Made by a program: the position numbers and the translations under genes. 64,000 nucleotides of DNA from Mauremys mutica. Lineage: Eukaryota; Chordata; Testudines; Geoemydidae. Below, in pieces: positions 22,216 through 34,860 of this stretch (position 1 is its first letter; the number at the start of each line of letters is the position of its first letter). A model generated the notes under the pieces. It searched no databases and was not told the origin of the DNA. It saw only the letters and a list, made by a program, of their open reading frames with translations. The stretch covers positions 111,019,222-111,083,221 of the forward strand of contig NC_059075.1 in assembly GCF_020497125.1 (NCBI RefSeq). The letters are read 5' to 3'.

Positions 22216-22472
22216 TAAGACAACCTAGTTGGGTAAAATACCAGGATCTCATATGCTTCCTCTGGGCACAGCTTCACAAGTAAATAAATAAATATATTTA
22301 TTAAAAAGTGTAGGGGAGATTGGAATAAAGTCTTCAGAAGCTGATAAAAAAGCCCTAAATCCCACTTAACAGAGACAGGAGCAGCAGGTTGGAATGACCC
22401 TAAAGGGTATCACTCCATCTCAAGAAGAATTGACTTAAACGCATTCTCCATTTCTCAGTTCCAACAGAAACG

Positions 22473-23497
22473 TAGGGTATTGGAACCCTCAGCTGGCCCA
22501 TGCCAACTGGCTTGGGCTAAGGGGCTGTTTAATGGCGGTGTAGATGTTTGGGCTCAGGCAGATGCCTGGGTTTTGGGACCTCCTCCTCTTGTGTGGTCCC
22601 AGAGCTTGGGATCCACCCCTAGTGTCTACACCACCATTAAACAGCCTGTCGCAGGGTAGGTACACCCCGTCATGGGGATTGGGTCACGTATGGGGTGAAG
22701 AAGGGATAAAGAGCTGAACAGCAGTTTGTCGGGTCCTATGTTTGTGACCCTGACTACAAACATGGTAGTACGGCCTAGTGACTAGAGTCAATGAACAGCC
22801 CTTTCACTCAGGGCAGCAGGGGCCTAATGGCCAGAGTCAATAAGGTAGCCCATCTCTGTGGGGTTGTGTGGCCTATTGGGAGAGTGGGACACCACTTAGG
22901 GGGGGTGTGGCACCTAGGGGAGAGGGACTAGGGCCCTCCCTGCTCCTCTGAGTCCCAGCCCAGGGCCCTGGCGGTGGTGCTCACCACCGAGTCAGTGGGG
23001 ATCCTCCCAAAACACACTGACCGGTTCCCACTTCCATTCACCAGAGAAGATTCTAAGCCCTCTGAACTGCTTCCTCCCCTTTCTCCCCCAGTGAAGCTCC
23101 ATGTTTTCCCCAGGTGTCTGAGGTCCTCCAGTGGCCCAGCTCTCAACAGCGCGGTCTCTTCCTGGGGCTCGTCGGGTAGTCTGGAGTCCGTCTAGGCCTC
23201 TGCATGCCTTGCTCCTGGGGTCGGGGCCTGCAGCCGCTCCCTGGAGAGAGCCTTCAGTCTGTGTCCTCTCCCTTCAGCAGCCTGCCTAGACTGAGCTGGG
23301 CTGCTTCCTTTTATACTCCACCTCCAGGCTGAGTATGCCCAGCAGAGTCTGAGGGGAGGGGCTACCTCAGCCTGTGAAGCACAGTTAATTCTTTCGGGGC
23401 TGGTGTGGGGTAGGTACACCCTGTCACACAACCCCTTAGTGTGAGCCCCACAAGCCCGAGTCAGCTGGTGTCTAACTGCAATGTAGAAATACCCTTA
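22473..23497. mobile_element. Palindromic MITE split by an LTR
   Basis: The two halves (22473-22646 and about 23429-23497) are inverted copies: 'ggggctgtttaatggcggtgtag' on the left matches the complement of 'ctacaccaccattaaacagcc' and the sequence resumes beyond the LTR with 'ccccttagtgtgagcccc'. The outer ends tagggtat and accctta pair. An LTR occupies the middle. Confidence 0.65.
22647..23428 (+). repeat. Solo LTR, 782 bp
   Basis: It begins tgtcgcagggt and ends accctgtcaca (TG...CA with short inverted ends). Flanks cagcc (22642-22646) and caacc (23429-23433) match at 4 of 5. A TATA-like gggataaag lies near 22707. No internal retroviral or gypsy region adjoins, so it is a solo LTR. It disrupts the MITE listed separately and is therefore younger. 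Confidence 0.75.
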
Positions 23498-23552
23498 GGG
23501 CAAATTCACTGTTGCTCTGCTTCTCCATGTACAGTCATTTACATTAGGTAGT

Positions 23553-23778
23553 CTATGTATTTTGCTGCCCCAAGCACAGCAGTCAGACGGCTTTCGGCGG
23601 CATGCCTGCGGGAGGTCCCACGGTCCCGCGCCTTCGGCGTACCCGTCGCCGAAACCACAGGCCCAGCGGACCTCCCGCAGGCATGCCGCCAAAGGCAGCC
23701 TGACTGCCGCCCTCACAGCGACCGGCAGGCTGCCCCCCACACCTTGCCGCCCCAGGCACGCGCGTGGAGCCGCCCCTG
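23553..23778. mobile_element. GC-rich hAT-like element with 22-bp hairpin arms
   Basis: It ends in gccgcccctg and is flanked by taggtagt (23545-23552) and caggtagt (23779-23786), 7 of 8 matching. Arms at 23597-23618 and 23668-23689 are perfect 22-bp inverted repeats, so the DNA can form a strong cruciform. The left end is poorly conserved. Related wording occurs at 35.7 kb. Confidence 0.65.
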
Positions 23779-23875
23779 CAGGTAGTGCATTGCACTCATT
23801 ATGCACTAGTGTGAATGACTACAGGGTGATGATGAATTCGGCCCTTAGCGGGCTATAGAACCCATAGGTATGAGA

Positions 23876-24053
23876 ATCATAGAATATTAGGGTTGGAAGG
23901 GACCTCAGGAGGTCATCTAGTCCAACCTCCTGCTCAAAGCAGGACCAATCCCCAGATTTTTACCCCAGTTCCCCAAATGGCCCCCTCAAGGATTGAACTC
24001 ATAACCCTGGGTTTAGCAGGCCAATGCTCAAACCACTGAGCTATCCCTCCCCC
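23876..24053 (-). repeat. tRNA-derived SINE (CryI type), minus strand
   Basis: On the minus strand it reads 'gctcagtggtttgagcattggcc', the B box 'gagttcaatcc', then the CR1-like tail with 'gacctcctgaggtccc'. A short tandem duplication (gtgaggtgaggaagaaag) follows at 24056-24105. Confidence 0.85.
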
Positions 24054-24117
24054 AGTGAGGTGAGGAAGAAAGTGATGAAAGCAGTGAGTGAGGTGAGGAA
24101 GAAAGGATGAAAGCTTT

Positions 24118-24321
24118 TGACCTTGTCTATACCCAGACACTGCATTAGTTTAATTAAAATTGGTAATAAGCCAGGTTTTTAAATAGATCAGATTGCATGG
24201 GAAAATGATATCAGCCAAGTATGAATTAAATTAAGACTGTGCACACACAGTTTTGCCTCTGTTTAACTTAAAGCATACCTTTCATTAAAGTGATGCAACT
24301 TTGTGTATGAACCAGGCCTTA
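24118..24321. mobile_element. Degraded MITE with Harbinger-like ends
   Basis: The left end 'gaccttgtctatac' and the complement of the right end 'ggcctggttcatac' are imperfect inverted repeats, and 'tagtttaattaaa' words are inverted inside. No target duplication can be read. Confidence 0.45.
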
Positions 24322-27300
24322 GTTTCTCCCCCAGCAGCAAGTCACTACTGCCAGGATGTCTTGTACAAAAATACTAAAGACATCTTGCATCTTTCACACA
24401 GCGTTGCAGAAATTAAGGGGAAAGCACAAAAAACCATCATCAAAGAAAGAAGGCAATTGGAGAATGAAAAGCTGCCTTTTCTGTGAGGCGCTTTCATTAT
24501 ATCTAATGTCATTCACACTTATTTCCCCTCCTTTTACTAGGGAAGGGGCTACCCGTAGCAAGAAGGTGATTCACTACCTTTAAGAACATTTCCCACAAAC
24601 ACTATGTCTCATTTTTTGGTGTGCAGTGGGATGTCATGATTATTCATCTCTGGAGAGGAGACGGCATCCATATTCATAGGAATTCACTTGAATTCCTTCC
24701 ATTTTGGAAAGGGACAAATAATTATTTTTAAAAACCCAACCTTATGAACAAGACGGGGCTCTGGAGATAAGTGAGCATCTTGAGCTAACTCTTCCTATCT
24801 TACTCTTATATAATTATATGATTCCCAAGGGGGGCCTTTAGTTGAATTATGGGGTGTCTGAGTGGAGGTGGGAGTGCTGGGAAGCAGACTCTATAATTCA
24901 ATTCTATATACCCCTGGGCACATGCATAATTAGGCTATAAAGCAGTTTTGCCAAAAAGAAAAACAATTAGAGAGCACTATGTAGTTTACTGTTTACAGTT
25001 AAGAAGGATGGTTTAATTCTTTGCACATACACAGCGGTAAATGTAAAGTGGAACAATTCAGTGAGCTCTGGTGGAAAAGATGGTAGTGAGATTTTTTTAT
25101 GTTGTGTGAGCAGGAGGCATTTTATATCCTGAATCTAAACTTTGGCAACTTATAGCCAATAAAGTGCTCTAATTGGATGAATGTTCTTAACTGGTTTATA
25201 ATCATTCAAATCAGAATTTTAATAGCAAGGAGGGCTGCGCACTAGGGATCTGCAAGAACCCAAATAAACCTGAACAGCTCTCTGTTTTTGTATTTGTTTT
25301 TCCACAGGGTTTTTCTCTGCATCAGGGAGCCATTTATGGGGCCAAAATAAAGCAAGACCTATTTGTACCAGGCAGGAATTGAGAAGTTAGAAAAACAACC
25401 TGTATATAACACGAACACAGGTTCCAATACTAGACCCCTAATAAGAGGGGAGGGAATGCAGGTGGAGATAGGGGGGAGTGGGATACATGAAACAAGCTCA
25501 TGCCATATACAATAACATGTATAAAGAAGGGTTTGTGGTGTAATGACTAGAGCAGGGGAGGAGGGGTCAAGGCAATTTACAATGTTGCCACAGATTCACT
25601 TGGCTTGAAGAAGTCACTTCTGCCAACATTTTTAAGAGCAGATCTTGCCTGGCACCCCAATATGAAAGACATTCTGGCTTTCTAAGGGCCAAGCACAACA
25701 GTTGAAGTCACATCAGCTGGGAGCTGCAGGTTCTCAGAATCTCTCTCAAGCAAGTCTTAAGGCATCTCAGGTTGGATACCTACAGACAGAGGTTCCTCAA
25801 ATTAGTTAAAGCTTTAGAAAACACTGTCCTTGACCTCTGTGCGTGTCAGTTTCCCCATCCATAAACACAGTCCAACAATATTCTCACACCACTCAGGAGT
25901 ATTGGGAGGCATAATTGCTTTTGCAGACCGCTTTGAGCTGAGGAACGACAGCTCCTATAGAAGTGCAAAATATTATTATTACTATGAAGGTGTGATTCAA
26001 TGACACAGACCTCTTTGAACGCTGTCAGAGGTGGCCTTTTCCTAGCAAGGTGTTTAATTTACCTCTGACGACAAGTAGCCACAAGTAAAATAAGGAGAAG
26101 TGCTTCCGTGGAGACACAGAACCATGAAATGTTATGTGGGCAACTGAGCTCCCACACACCAGTGTGAAAAGTCTGGCAGGTATGTATGCAGTGGTGACTT
26201 GCTACCAAGCAGGAAACTAATCTCTTTGTACTGTGGGGTGACACAGGACTCGAGAATTTACTTCTAGATCATTTCATCTTGTGGTAAATCTCCTAATCTA
26301 GTCACCCATACAGCATCACCTGCAGTAAACAGCTAGCTGCCGCCCACAAAAAATGAACTCAGCAGCAGCCAGGAGCTGTCAGCAGTCAGCTGCCACACAC
26401 AAAACGTGCTTATCGGGGAAGCACTGTGGCGGGATTTTGTCATTTTAATTTTCTTTAATCAAGGTGGCCCTAAAGAGTCATATTATCAATTGTTTCCTCT
26501 CATTGTCCCCCGTTATCCCTTCGTCTTTGCCTACAGTTTTGATAGATGTGGTAGAATCAAGCATATCTGCGTGCCAATTTCTGTCAGCTGTACAGCCCAT
26601 TACATGGATGAGATTAATGCACATGCACAGACCCGTCAGCCTGGCCCCAACTCTACTGTTCTTTCGCACAAGTCTGCCAAATGACTTGCAGAACTGCTGT
26701 GTCCTTCCCTTTTCCTCCCTTCCCCTGGATTTTGCTCAAACTGGTCTTCGTTCCCTGTTACCAAATATCTTTTTATAGACCCTAAGGGCCCAAAGGAGGA
26801 GCCACATGGCTCATTCCCAACCTATCAGCCAACATTATTGCTTCCCTATAAAAAATTAGAGGTAATGCATAGCGTAAATTGTTAATATTGCTCTCTTTCT
26901 CGCCTAAAAAGACACTGCCGGTACCAGACTGCTGTGCCTCATGCATAATTCATCAGGTTCCTTAATGTGCAAAGCTCTTCTCTGCAGCTCATTTCTTTAC
27001 ATAAGAATTAGCCATAAAAATCAGGTCCCGCGTGAAAAGTGAATTTTAAGGGGCCCATTGCCTGCCTCAACAACAACAAAACAGCATCAGGGAATGGAGA
27101 TATCCAAGCGATTGCAGGGCAGCAGGCTGAGGGTGATGGCAGAGCTATGAAGGTGGAGGAGAAGCAAGAACAAATGGCACAAACATTATGTTGCAGGTGG
27201 GGTTGTAATACAGGGCACTCATTCGGTTGCAAACAATGCTCCATGAAAGCACTAGACTGAAGCTCACGCAAGGCCAGGTACAGAATAGAGCCATGCACTC

Positions 27301-27929
27301 CCACCAAACAGGCACCACTTTTCTCCCAGAATGTAATGGAGAAAATTGCTTCATGGGAGCTCTATCAATTCCTCAGGGAACTGGCACTGCACATTTTGCA
27401 GAAGCCCTTTGCAATGTTGCCACAGGTTTTTAACCATCTCCAGGCTTAACTTTAGGCTTTCAAAGACTCCCAGTTTTCAGCTAGACACTAGTGCACCATC
27501 TAAGTATCCGAACCACAATTGTTAACCACGGATGCTCTGCCAACACTGATTCTACTCCACCCACCTGATCCATCCAAGCCACGTGTCAAATCATTCTCTT
27601 CTCCCACACCTGTTCCCTCACCTTCTATACAGCCCCAATGTCTGGATCCTCACTTCTGTCCTAATTTACCATGTGACACCATATTCTTCCTCCTTCAAAC
27701 AGACTTCATCCAAAAGGACTAAATACCCTAGTCGTCTCCTCTGACAAGTAATAGGAGATTTTGAACAGTTCTAAGTGAAAGAGGTGGAATTACCAAATTG
27801 CCTCCTACTTCCTAACACACTATCTGTCATCTATTTGTTGTCTCTTCTCTGCATATATTGACTGAACTGCCTAGTATATTTTAGGAGTGATAACTAACAA
27901 ATGCCTTACCAACATGCCATTTTGGGTAG
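24322..27929. other. No gene; MIR-like fragment and candidate conserved block
   Basis: A MIR-like SINE fragment occurs at about 25820-25990 ('gtcagtttccccatccataaa', 'ctttgagctgagg', 'tattattatt'). The part at 26400-27100 reads like conserved non-coding DNA, with 'catgcataattcatcagg' and long non-repetitive A+T-rich stretches; two overlapping frames there show no domain. Confidence 0.4.
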
Positions 27930-28035
27930 CTGGCAGAAAACCATCACTGGGTGGGTTCTGTGGCCTGCATTATGCAGAAAGTTAGACAAGAGGGTCATAA
28001 CGATCCCTTCTGACCTTAAAATCTGAAGATCTATG
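27930..28035 (+). repeat. CR1-type 3' tail fragment
   Basis: The words 'agttagacaagagggtcataacgatcccttctgaccttaaaatctg' match the usual 3' terminus of older CR1 LINEs. The 5' part is absent, as is normal for CR1. Confidence 0.65.
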
Positions 28036-28261
28036 AAAGCCAATGCCTAGTGCAGACAATGCCAAAGTTGATTCTCTCCTTCTATTTGTCTGCTTTGACC
28101 ACAATGGCCTTTCCACACTGCATTTACAAGTGGTTGCTTCTATGAACTGATCCATAAGGTCACTATACCCTTCTCCTTCAAATCTACCAAGATGCTGACA
28201 AGAAATTAGTCAACTAAATATTGGATTGAGGGCAGTTGAGGCTAGCCAATATTTATAAATC

Positions 28262-28325
28262 TCTCTCTCTCTTTAAAAAATTATATATATATATATATAT
28301 AAACAAACAAACCAACAAACAATGC
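28262..28325. repeat. Microsatellites: (CT)n, (TA)n and (CAAA)n-like
   Basis: A short CT run, about ten TA dinucleotides and a CAAACAAAC tract follow one another directly. Confidence 0.8.
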
Positions 28326-28329
28326 TATG

Positions 28330-29300
28330 TTAAAAGAACATTTAAGGTTGCAAAATCAAGCACTCAAAAGTTAAGAAATTGCCAGAATTAAGGTTGCCTG
28401 AGCAACCTTAAGTCAGCCCCCTTGTGTGTATGCATTTTGATACACTCAATATCTATGTGATCACATACTATTTTTTCCACAGGAACCTTGTCTCCTTCAC
28501 TACACAGAACAAATAATCTCAGTTAATGAGCAGCTGTTCAATATTTTCTTTTCCCTTCATTATTCAATGTATGGCCCTAGGCCTTATTTACTGTAATGCT
28601 ATTCAAACCATGCTCTACGGACAGAATTATTCATTTTATCGTGGCCTCTTCTATGTTATTCATCACTGCAGTATCTGAGCACTTTATTAAGATTAATGAA
28701 ATTATTGACACAACACCCCTGTGAGGCAAGGGGTCTCATTAACCCCATTTTCCAGATGGGGAACCAAGACAGAGAGATTAAGGTCCAAAGTATTCACTGA
28801 ATTTTGGATGCCCAATTTGAGATACCTAGGACTTGATTTTTCAGAGGATGTGACATTATACTGCACTCTATATGTCCAAAGCACAACTACCATTGACATT
28901 AGTTGCAGTTGAGAGTGCTCAGCACTTCTGCAAATCAAACCCAAGCATATCAAGTCAAGCACTCAGAAAATGAAGAACACCTAATTAATTTATTGAGCAC
29001 CTATGAAAAGTATGGTTTAAATAATTTGCCCAGCAGCACATAGGAATTCTGTAGCAGAAGAAGGGATTGAATCCAATTCTCCAAGGTAGCATTCAGCTGA
29101 TGCAACTATGAGACAAGTATCCCTTCTCTTTCCACAATCCCCTGCATCATTCACTCCCCAGCTTCCAATATCCTCAACAAATGAGGCTGGGTTCCTACGG
29201 ATATCCCTAATTTGCTCCCAAAGCAGGTCCATCCTGTGCACTGAATGGGCCGGAGGCCTATGGAAAATATACTATGTGATCATGTAATTAAAGACTGCAT
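28330..29300 (+). repeat. Old 1-kb interspersed element, copy 1
   Basis: It is collinear with 53885-54907 and 60005-61100: 'aaggttgc..caagcactca', 'gccagaattaaggttgcc', 'cccccttgtgtgtatgcatt', 'ttttccacagga', 'attcaatgt(a/g)tgg', then 'cctgtgaggcaag'. Copy 2 keeps inverted ends, so the family is probably an old DNA transposon. The right end of this copy is not defined. Confidence 0.55.
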
Positions 29301-30299
29301 CATAAATGTAGTTTTTGGCCTTGAAAACAAAAGCAGAAAAATGTCAATGGGCCTATAATGAAGTGTTGTAAAAGCTTTAAAGAAACCTTGTCACCTAATG
29401 TTTTAATCACATACGTCTAAAGCATATGTGATTTTCCAGTTGGCTCAAAACTGTCATACTGAAGTTAAAAAGCCCCTAGTAGATCTCCATCCATCATATA
29501 TCACTTCCAAGATGGAGGAATACAGAGAACCTATGTTACTGTTGTCACCAACACACCAGCTTCTTCTATACTTGGAATTTAAACACCGGGTAGCCAGCAA
29601 CTGGTGTAGCTACATCAGTGCAGACCCCAAGTATAGACAAGGAAAGCTGTATATTTGCTCCAGTGGAGCTTACCTATTACAGAAAACAAGACAAACTCAC
29701 TAGTATAAACTGTGTCTGTCCTTGTCTACTCTAGGGGTTTGTACTGGTGCAGCTCTACTTGTTGTTGGCCACTGACAGTTAAAAGCAGAGCTGAGCCCAT
29801 GTATAGACAATGCCTCAGTCATTGCCTATCTGGGATTACATCCCTCTAACACAGCACAGAAAACAAGGACACTCTCAGCCACAAAAATAACGTAACATCT
29901 ATTTTTACAGTAATGAAACAATTACCAGCTAACATGAACTGACCAAACCAAGCGGCACCAACATGATTGCACACGAGCATGAGGAGGAAACACATTTTTC
30001 AAAAAAGTCACTGTTTACTGAAGCAGCAAAGGATCACATGACCTTCACTCTGGCATTTCGGAGAACAATAGGAGCACTTTGGCTTTGAGGCTGGCCATAA
30101 AAATCTAGCTAATTTGTTTCTGTTTCTCCTCCTCCCTCCCTCCCCCCACCATACACAGAGGAGATGCCTCAGTCTGACACTTTTCCATTTAACACTCAAT
30201 TAGATGCAACACGGAGAGTGAAGCACCATCTATAGCTGTAACATTAGTCTGAAGGGGAGAATATATGATACTCCAGGAGCAGTAGTCTGCCGAGAGAGA
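29301..30299. other. No gene; possible decayed MITE at 29732-29815
   Basis: 'ccttgtctactctag' at 29732 and 'tgtatagacaatgcctca' near 29800 look like weak inverted ends of the GTCTACAC type. The rest is uninformative. Confidence 0.35.
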
Positions 30300-30605
30300 G
30301 TCATTTAGTGGCTAGAGCACACCAAAGGGCATTATGACAGATGGGCTCTACTCCTGTCTCTGTCTCTGGCTCCATGTTTCAAACAGAGCAAGTCACTTGG
30401 GGCCTGGTTTTCAGAATCCCTGAGCTCCTAAACTCCAATTAAATTCAGTGGGACATGACAGCTCAGCACCTAAATTCATCAGGCCCTCAGCATTTCTGTG
30501 TCTCTGCTCCCCCATCTGTAACATGATCACAATAATGCACCATCCCTTTTGTTAAAGCACTTGGAGATCTTTGAATAGAAAATGCTATACAAGTTATTTT
30601 TATGT
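30300..30605 (+). repeat. MIR-like SINE interrupted by a short palindromic repeat
   Basis: The SINE parts are 'agcaagtcacttggg' at about 30390 and 'tctgctcccccatctgtaaca..gttaaagcacttggagatctttgaatagaaaatgctatacaag' at 30505-30600. Between them, 30405-30495 carries 'ggcctggttttcaga...atcaggccctcag', the same palindromic family as 3171-3215. Confidence 0.6.
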
Positions 30606-33600
30606 CCTTTCTCCTATTTAAAGTTGTGCTCCCCAAGGAGTCCCATGTTGAGACACAATGCTACTTTGCAACAGCCAATGATCTGAACAATTAAATGAAA
30701 CACTATAAATTATTGGATCACTGGGATCTTTGGGGTGAGATTAGAAAAGGAATATGAGGCTCCTTTAAAAAAAATCTAGTGCATGGGAGACAGCTGGAAA
30801 ACTGTTCAAATACTGAGCCAGATGTTGGCATGTTTGTGGCAAAGAGAATGTTTTCCACCTGAATCACAGCAGCTCTTGACATGCTTGCTGAGAAGACGTG
30901 TCTCTCATAAGCTACTGTGGACCTCCTACTCCAGAGATCTGCAGCACTACTGTGGTGGTTGGCCCTACCCATGGAGCCCTGATTGTCTGGGGATTGGCAG
31001 AGGGGAAGCTGGCCTCTTCACTTTCTCACAGCCTTGGATGGTTGGCTAGAGAAGCTGGCAGGAAATCTCATCCCTACTTCCTGCTACCAAGCTCCCCTCC
31101 AATCAGAGGATGCAGAGATGCCATTCGAGAAGGGACGGGTGAGCGGCAAGAGGGAGGACGTGCTGCCACTGTAGGCTGAGAATCTGAACTAGGAAGTAGC
31201 CTGTGCATATGGTCTCTCCGAGTCGGCGGCCCACACAAGAATCAGCTGCTGCCCAAAAGGAAGAAAGAGCCCTGGGATTAAGCTCACTAAAACCAGGTGT
31301 GAGGATGCTGCAGCACAGGCTTCCATGTTGGCGGCACAAGCAAGTACCTACACACTGACTGTTGTACTCCCACTGTCTGTTCTTTTCAATGACAATGGGC
31401 ATCTGTCCATGCTAAAGAGGCAATGGGAGAGATCTGTGCATTGCTGGCAATTTCTGCCTTCACAAATGATTTAAGAGTTTGGAATAACCTAGCACCCCCA
31501 TCACACTGCACATGAGAGCATATATAGCATTCCAGGAGGGGAGAACTGGAGTTTATCCAGATCATCCCCTATTTTCTCTGGAGAACAAGAGGAGGAGGAT
31601 GAGAGGCTCAAATGACTTGCAGGAAAAACATATGCATCACATGGGTGTTATATTTGTGATGCTCTATAAGACTATATTGAGAATCAAACTTATGGGAGGA
31701 GAGGCACAGATTTTCATAAAAGAAGTGAGTAGCTCATGGACAATAAGAAAAGTTAACTCTCTCTCAGGTTTTGTGGACTCTTGTGTCAGTCACAGATTGG
31801 TTTTTAAATAAGATTCAATTTTGATTCTTATATGAGTTATGCTTCTGTTATTACTGGAACTTGGTGGGTGATGAACAGAGTATTTTTAGCATGCTTTGCA
31901 GCAGGCTGGCTAAACTTTTCTACCAAGCCTGCTCTTTGTAATGCCAAGATAACAGCAAAAGCACCTGGAAAAGATACCAGGCTTAGATGCGGGAAGAGAT
32001 CGGTTTCAATCATGTGCTCTGGGACAATCATAGGAAGCCACGAAACGAGATGAGGCAGTTAGTCGAGCTGTGCCTGCAGGGCTCCAGAATCAGAGACTTA
32101 CCCCGGAGAGGAGTTCTGTTGCTGCAGTCTACAGGGCACATTGTTAAGATGTGGTTCCCCGAGTCATTTCGTACCCGTGCGTGGGCACAGTATGGGATGC
32201 TCCGCTACTGACACGTGGTTTTTGTTCATATAGTCCAGCAATGCATGTTTGATTCCCCCAGGGATGAAACTAAGACCATGAGCCTGACTCTCATTTACAT
32301 GAAGGCCGCTTTAAACTATTCTGACTGTGAAAAGGGGCCTCAAAGTGGGTGCAACAGTAATTTACTCCTACTAACTTCCCTTTGCACTGCCTGAGTAGAA
32401 CAAAGGGGCCTTAGTGGAAATAAGAATCTAGCCTTATATTTCTGAGTCCTGACACTTTAAAATCCTGTGTGTCTTCACTTATATCCCTTTTTTCTCTTCC
32501 CCACCCTGGAGTTTTTCATTAAAAAAAAAATCATCTCCTGGGGAGCAAAGCTATTTAGCTGAATTGTGTCCAGCTCCATGATGCTCATGAGCCCTAAGGT
32601 ACAGTAGCTTGTTCATTTTTCTGCCAAGTCTAGGTTACGTTAAGCATGCTGGACCTTTGCAGCTTTCTGCTAAAAAGTATCTTGGTAACAGTGAAATTCA
32701 TTTGTCTTTAAACTTACTGGAAATGCTCATGAAACTTAAGTCATCCTCCCGTCCTCTACTCCCCTCCCCCATCCATATTATATATTCATATGGTTAATAC
32801 AATTATATGTAATCATAAAGGTAAGCTGTGGCTGTGGTTGAAACATTTTGGCAGGTAAGTTATAGTCTCAAAGACCAAGGAAAAATATTGGGGAACATTA
32901 AATATATGAGAGTAAGAACACCAGAAGCAGGATAAAATTAAGGATGAGGTCATTTAAAAGGCTGGAAACGCTCCAATTTCCCAGCAAGAAAGACAAATGT
33001 AGTAAGGGCACTGGAACACTGTGTCCCATTGTATCAGAGGGGTAGCTGTGTCCCATTGGGGACTGAAAGTAGATGAAGTTTGGACAGAAAATTTGCATTT
33101 AAGTTCATGATGATGTTGGTACTTAAACTGTCGGTCTAACTTGCCTTTTTTCCTTCTTAAATTAGAACAGCAGAACTATACACCGTAAGTGCCTTGTTCT
33201 CTCTTTAGAGATGTATTGCAAATATTTACACTTCTTTTAAGTTTCAATAGATCATCACACTCGAGGGGCTTTGAGTAGGATGGCAATATCCCTTAGAGAT
33301 GGAAAAAACAACAGAAAAGGAAGCTGCAAAGCTTTGATTTGTGTTTTGTTTTTTGTTTGTTTTGCTTTTGTTTTGTTTTGTTTCTTTTGGGGTTTTTTAA
33401 CCCTCTGTTTTTAAGGTTCCCAGGATATAATTGTGCAGACTTCACAATTATTAATACATTTGTATTTAAAACACTACCAGTTTCTTTTTCTTGTACCTGC
33501 TGAGTGCAGGATTCCGTGTTCCCGTAAACAAGCGGGATACCATTAGGAACACCTACATCGCCGCACAGTGCAGGGAACTTTGTACAGCTGATGACCATAT

Positions 33601-34499
33601 TGGCAACTCCTAAAGAGCCGTAGGGCCAAGCTTATGTCTCAGCAGCACATGCTTAAGTGACATGGAGATCAATGGTGTTTCCACACTGCTCATTAAACTA
33701 GCCCCCTAGAATAATCTTTCTGCATTGAAAGAGTATGATTCTGCAACACTTGCACACATGTTTAACCTTGCGCACTGTAAGTAGTCCCATGGACTTTAGA
33801 GTATTGAGGTGCACTACACAGACTTCAATGAAGTTATTCAGTATAAGATCAGGTGTTTATAAGTCTTTGCAGGATCAGGCCCCCAAGCACCTCCTACTCC
33901 GTCCTTTCGTAAATTCACTTGTGTAGAGCTGGGAGTAGTGGTATGGGAATTGTGTGCATGCGTCTGTCCATTCATTTTTGTTATACTACTGTTACTGGGT
34001 TATTTGATTTTATCTTGAGGTAATTGATGGGTCTGTGTTTTTTTATTAGTGTGTTTCTAAAAGACAGTCATGGGCTCCCTGAGCACTGCATAGGAACTTG
34101 TACTGCATAGTAGTATAGAAATAAATAAATATGGCCCATGGAATCCAAAAATGCAGCTCACTGATGTCTTCATCTTTAATCCTGAAGTGTAGCCTATGAT
34201 AATACATGTGCACTGCTTCAGCCTAATTAGTGTGGCCATCTCTGCTAGTGTTTACTGGCAGTATAATTCATCATCTTGGTATTGTGACACCAGCAGTCGA
34301 GGTGGAAACCCACTAATCAAGATGCCACGGTGCACGTTGGGTACAGGTTAAAAGAAAAGCATCTACAAGCTACAAACTACACTTCAGACCGCTGTGTTGA
34401 GGGACATACATTTCTACTGCATAGGTAGGGGATGGTAATGTTGCACTTAGACTAGTTTTACAAAATTTGTGCATGAAGCTGGGGGTCTAATGGTTCAGT
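30606..34499. other. No gene recognised; GTTTT microsatellite at 33338-33400
   Basis: About 3.9 kb without a recognisable exon. A GTTTT/GTTT microsatellite lies at 33338-33400. Short frames near 31.8-32.2 kb lie in a slightly GC-richer block but carry no domain that I know. Confidence 0.4.
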
Positions 34500-34860
34500 C
34501 CTGCAAAGTGCTGAGGACACCAATGTCATGGACCAGGAGGTAGGTGGTCAGACCTAGTGGTCACAGCAGTGGTGGTTAGGCCTAGTGGTCAGAGCAGGAG
34601 TTGGGCGCCAGAGCCAGGAGTCAGTAGCCAGGAGCTGGGTGTAGAAGCAGGTATCTGGAACAAGGCAGAAGGGCAGGAACAGGACAGGAAGGCAGGAATC
34701 TGGTACAAGGCAGGAAGACAGGATTGAGGAGCCAGGCAAGAAGGTGGAGTCTGATAGAACAGCCAGCTAAAGATTCACATAGTTGCTTGGACAACTTCCT
34801 GTGCCTCCTTCTGGCTTAAATACTGAGTCAGAGGCAACTGGAGAAGCCAGAAGTCTCCTC
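34500..34860 (+). repeat. Purine-rich degenerate direct repeats, possibly LTR-derived
   Basis: Words such as 'caggaggtaggtggtcagacctagtggtcacagcag', 'ggtggttaggcctagtggtcagagcag' and 'ggaacaaggcagaagggcagga / ggtacaaggcaggaagacagga' are degenerate direct repeats of 25-40 bp. The composition resembles promoter-side LTR sequence in reptiles, but no ends can be set. Confidence 0.45.

Noticed and set aside
26464..26778. 104-codon plus-strand frame as a host exon
   Set aside because: No domain, a competing frame overlaps it, and no convincing splice sites bound it; conserved non-coding DNA is the better guess.
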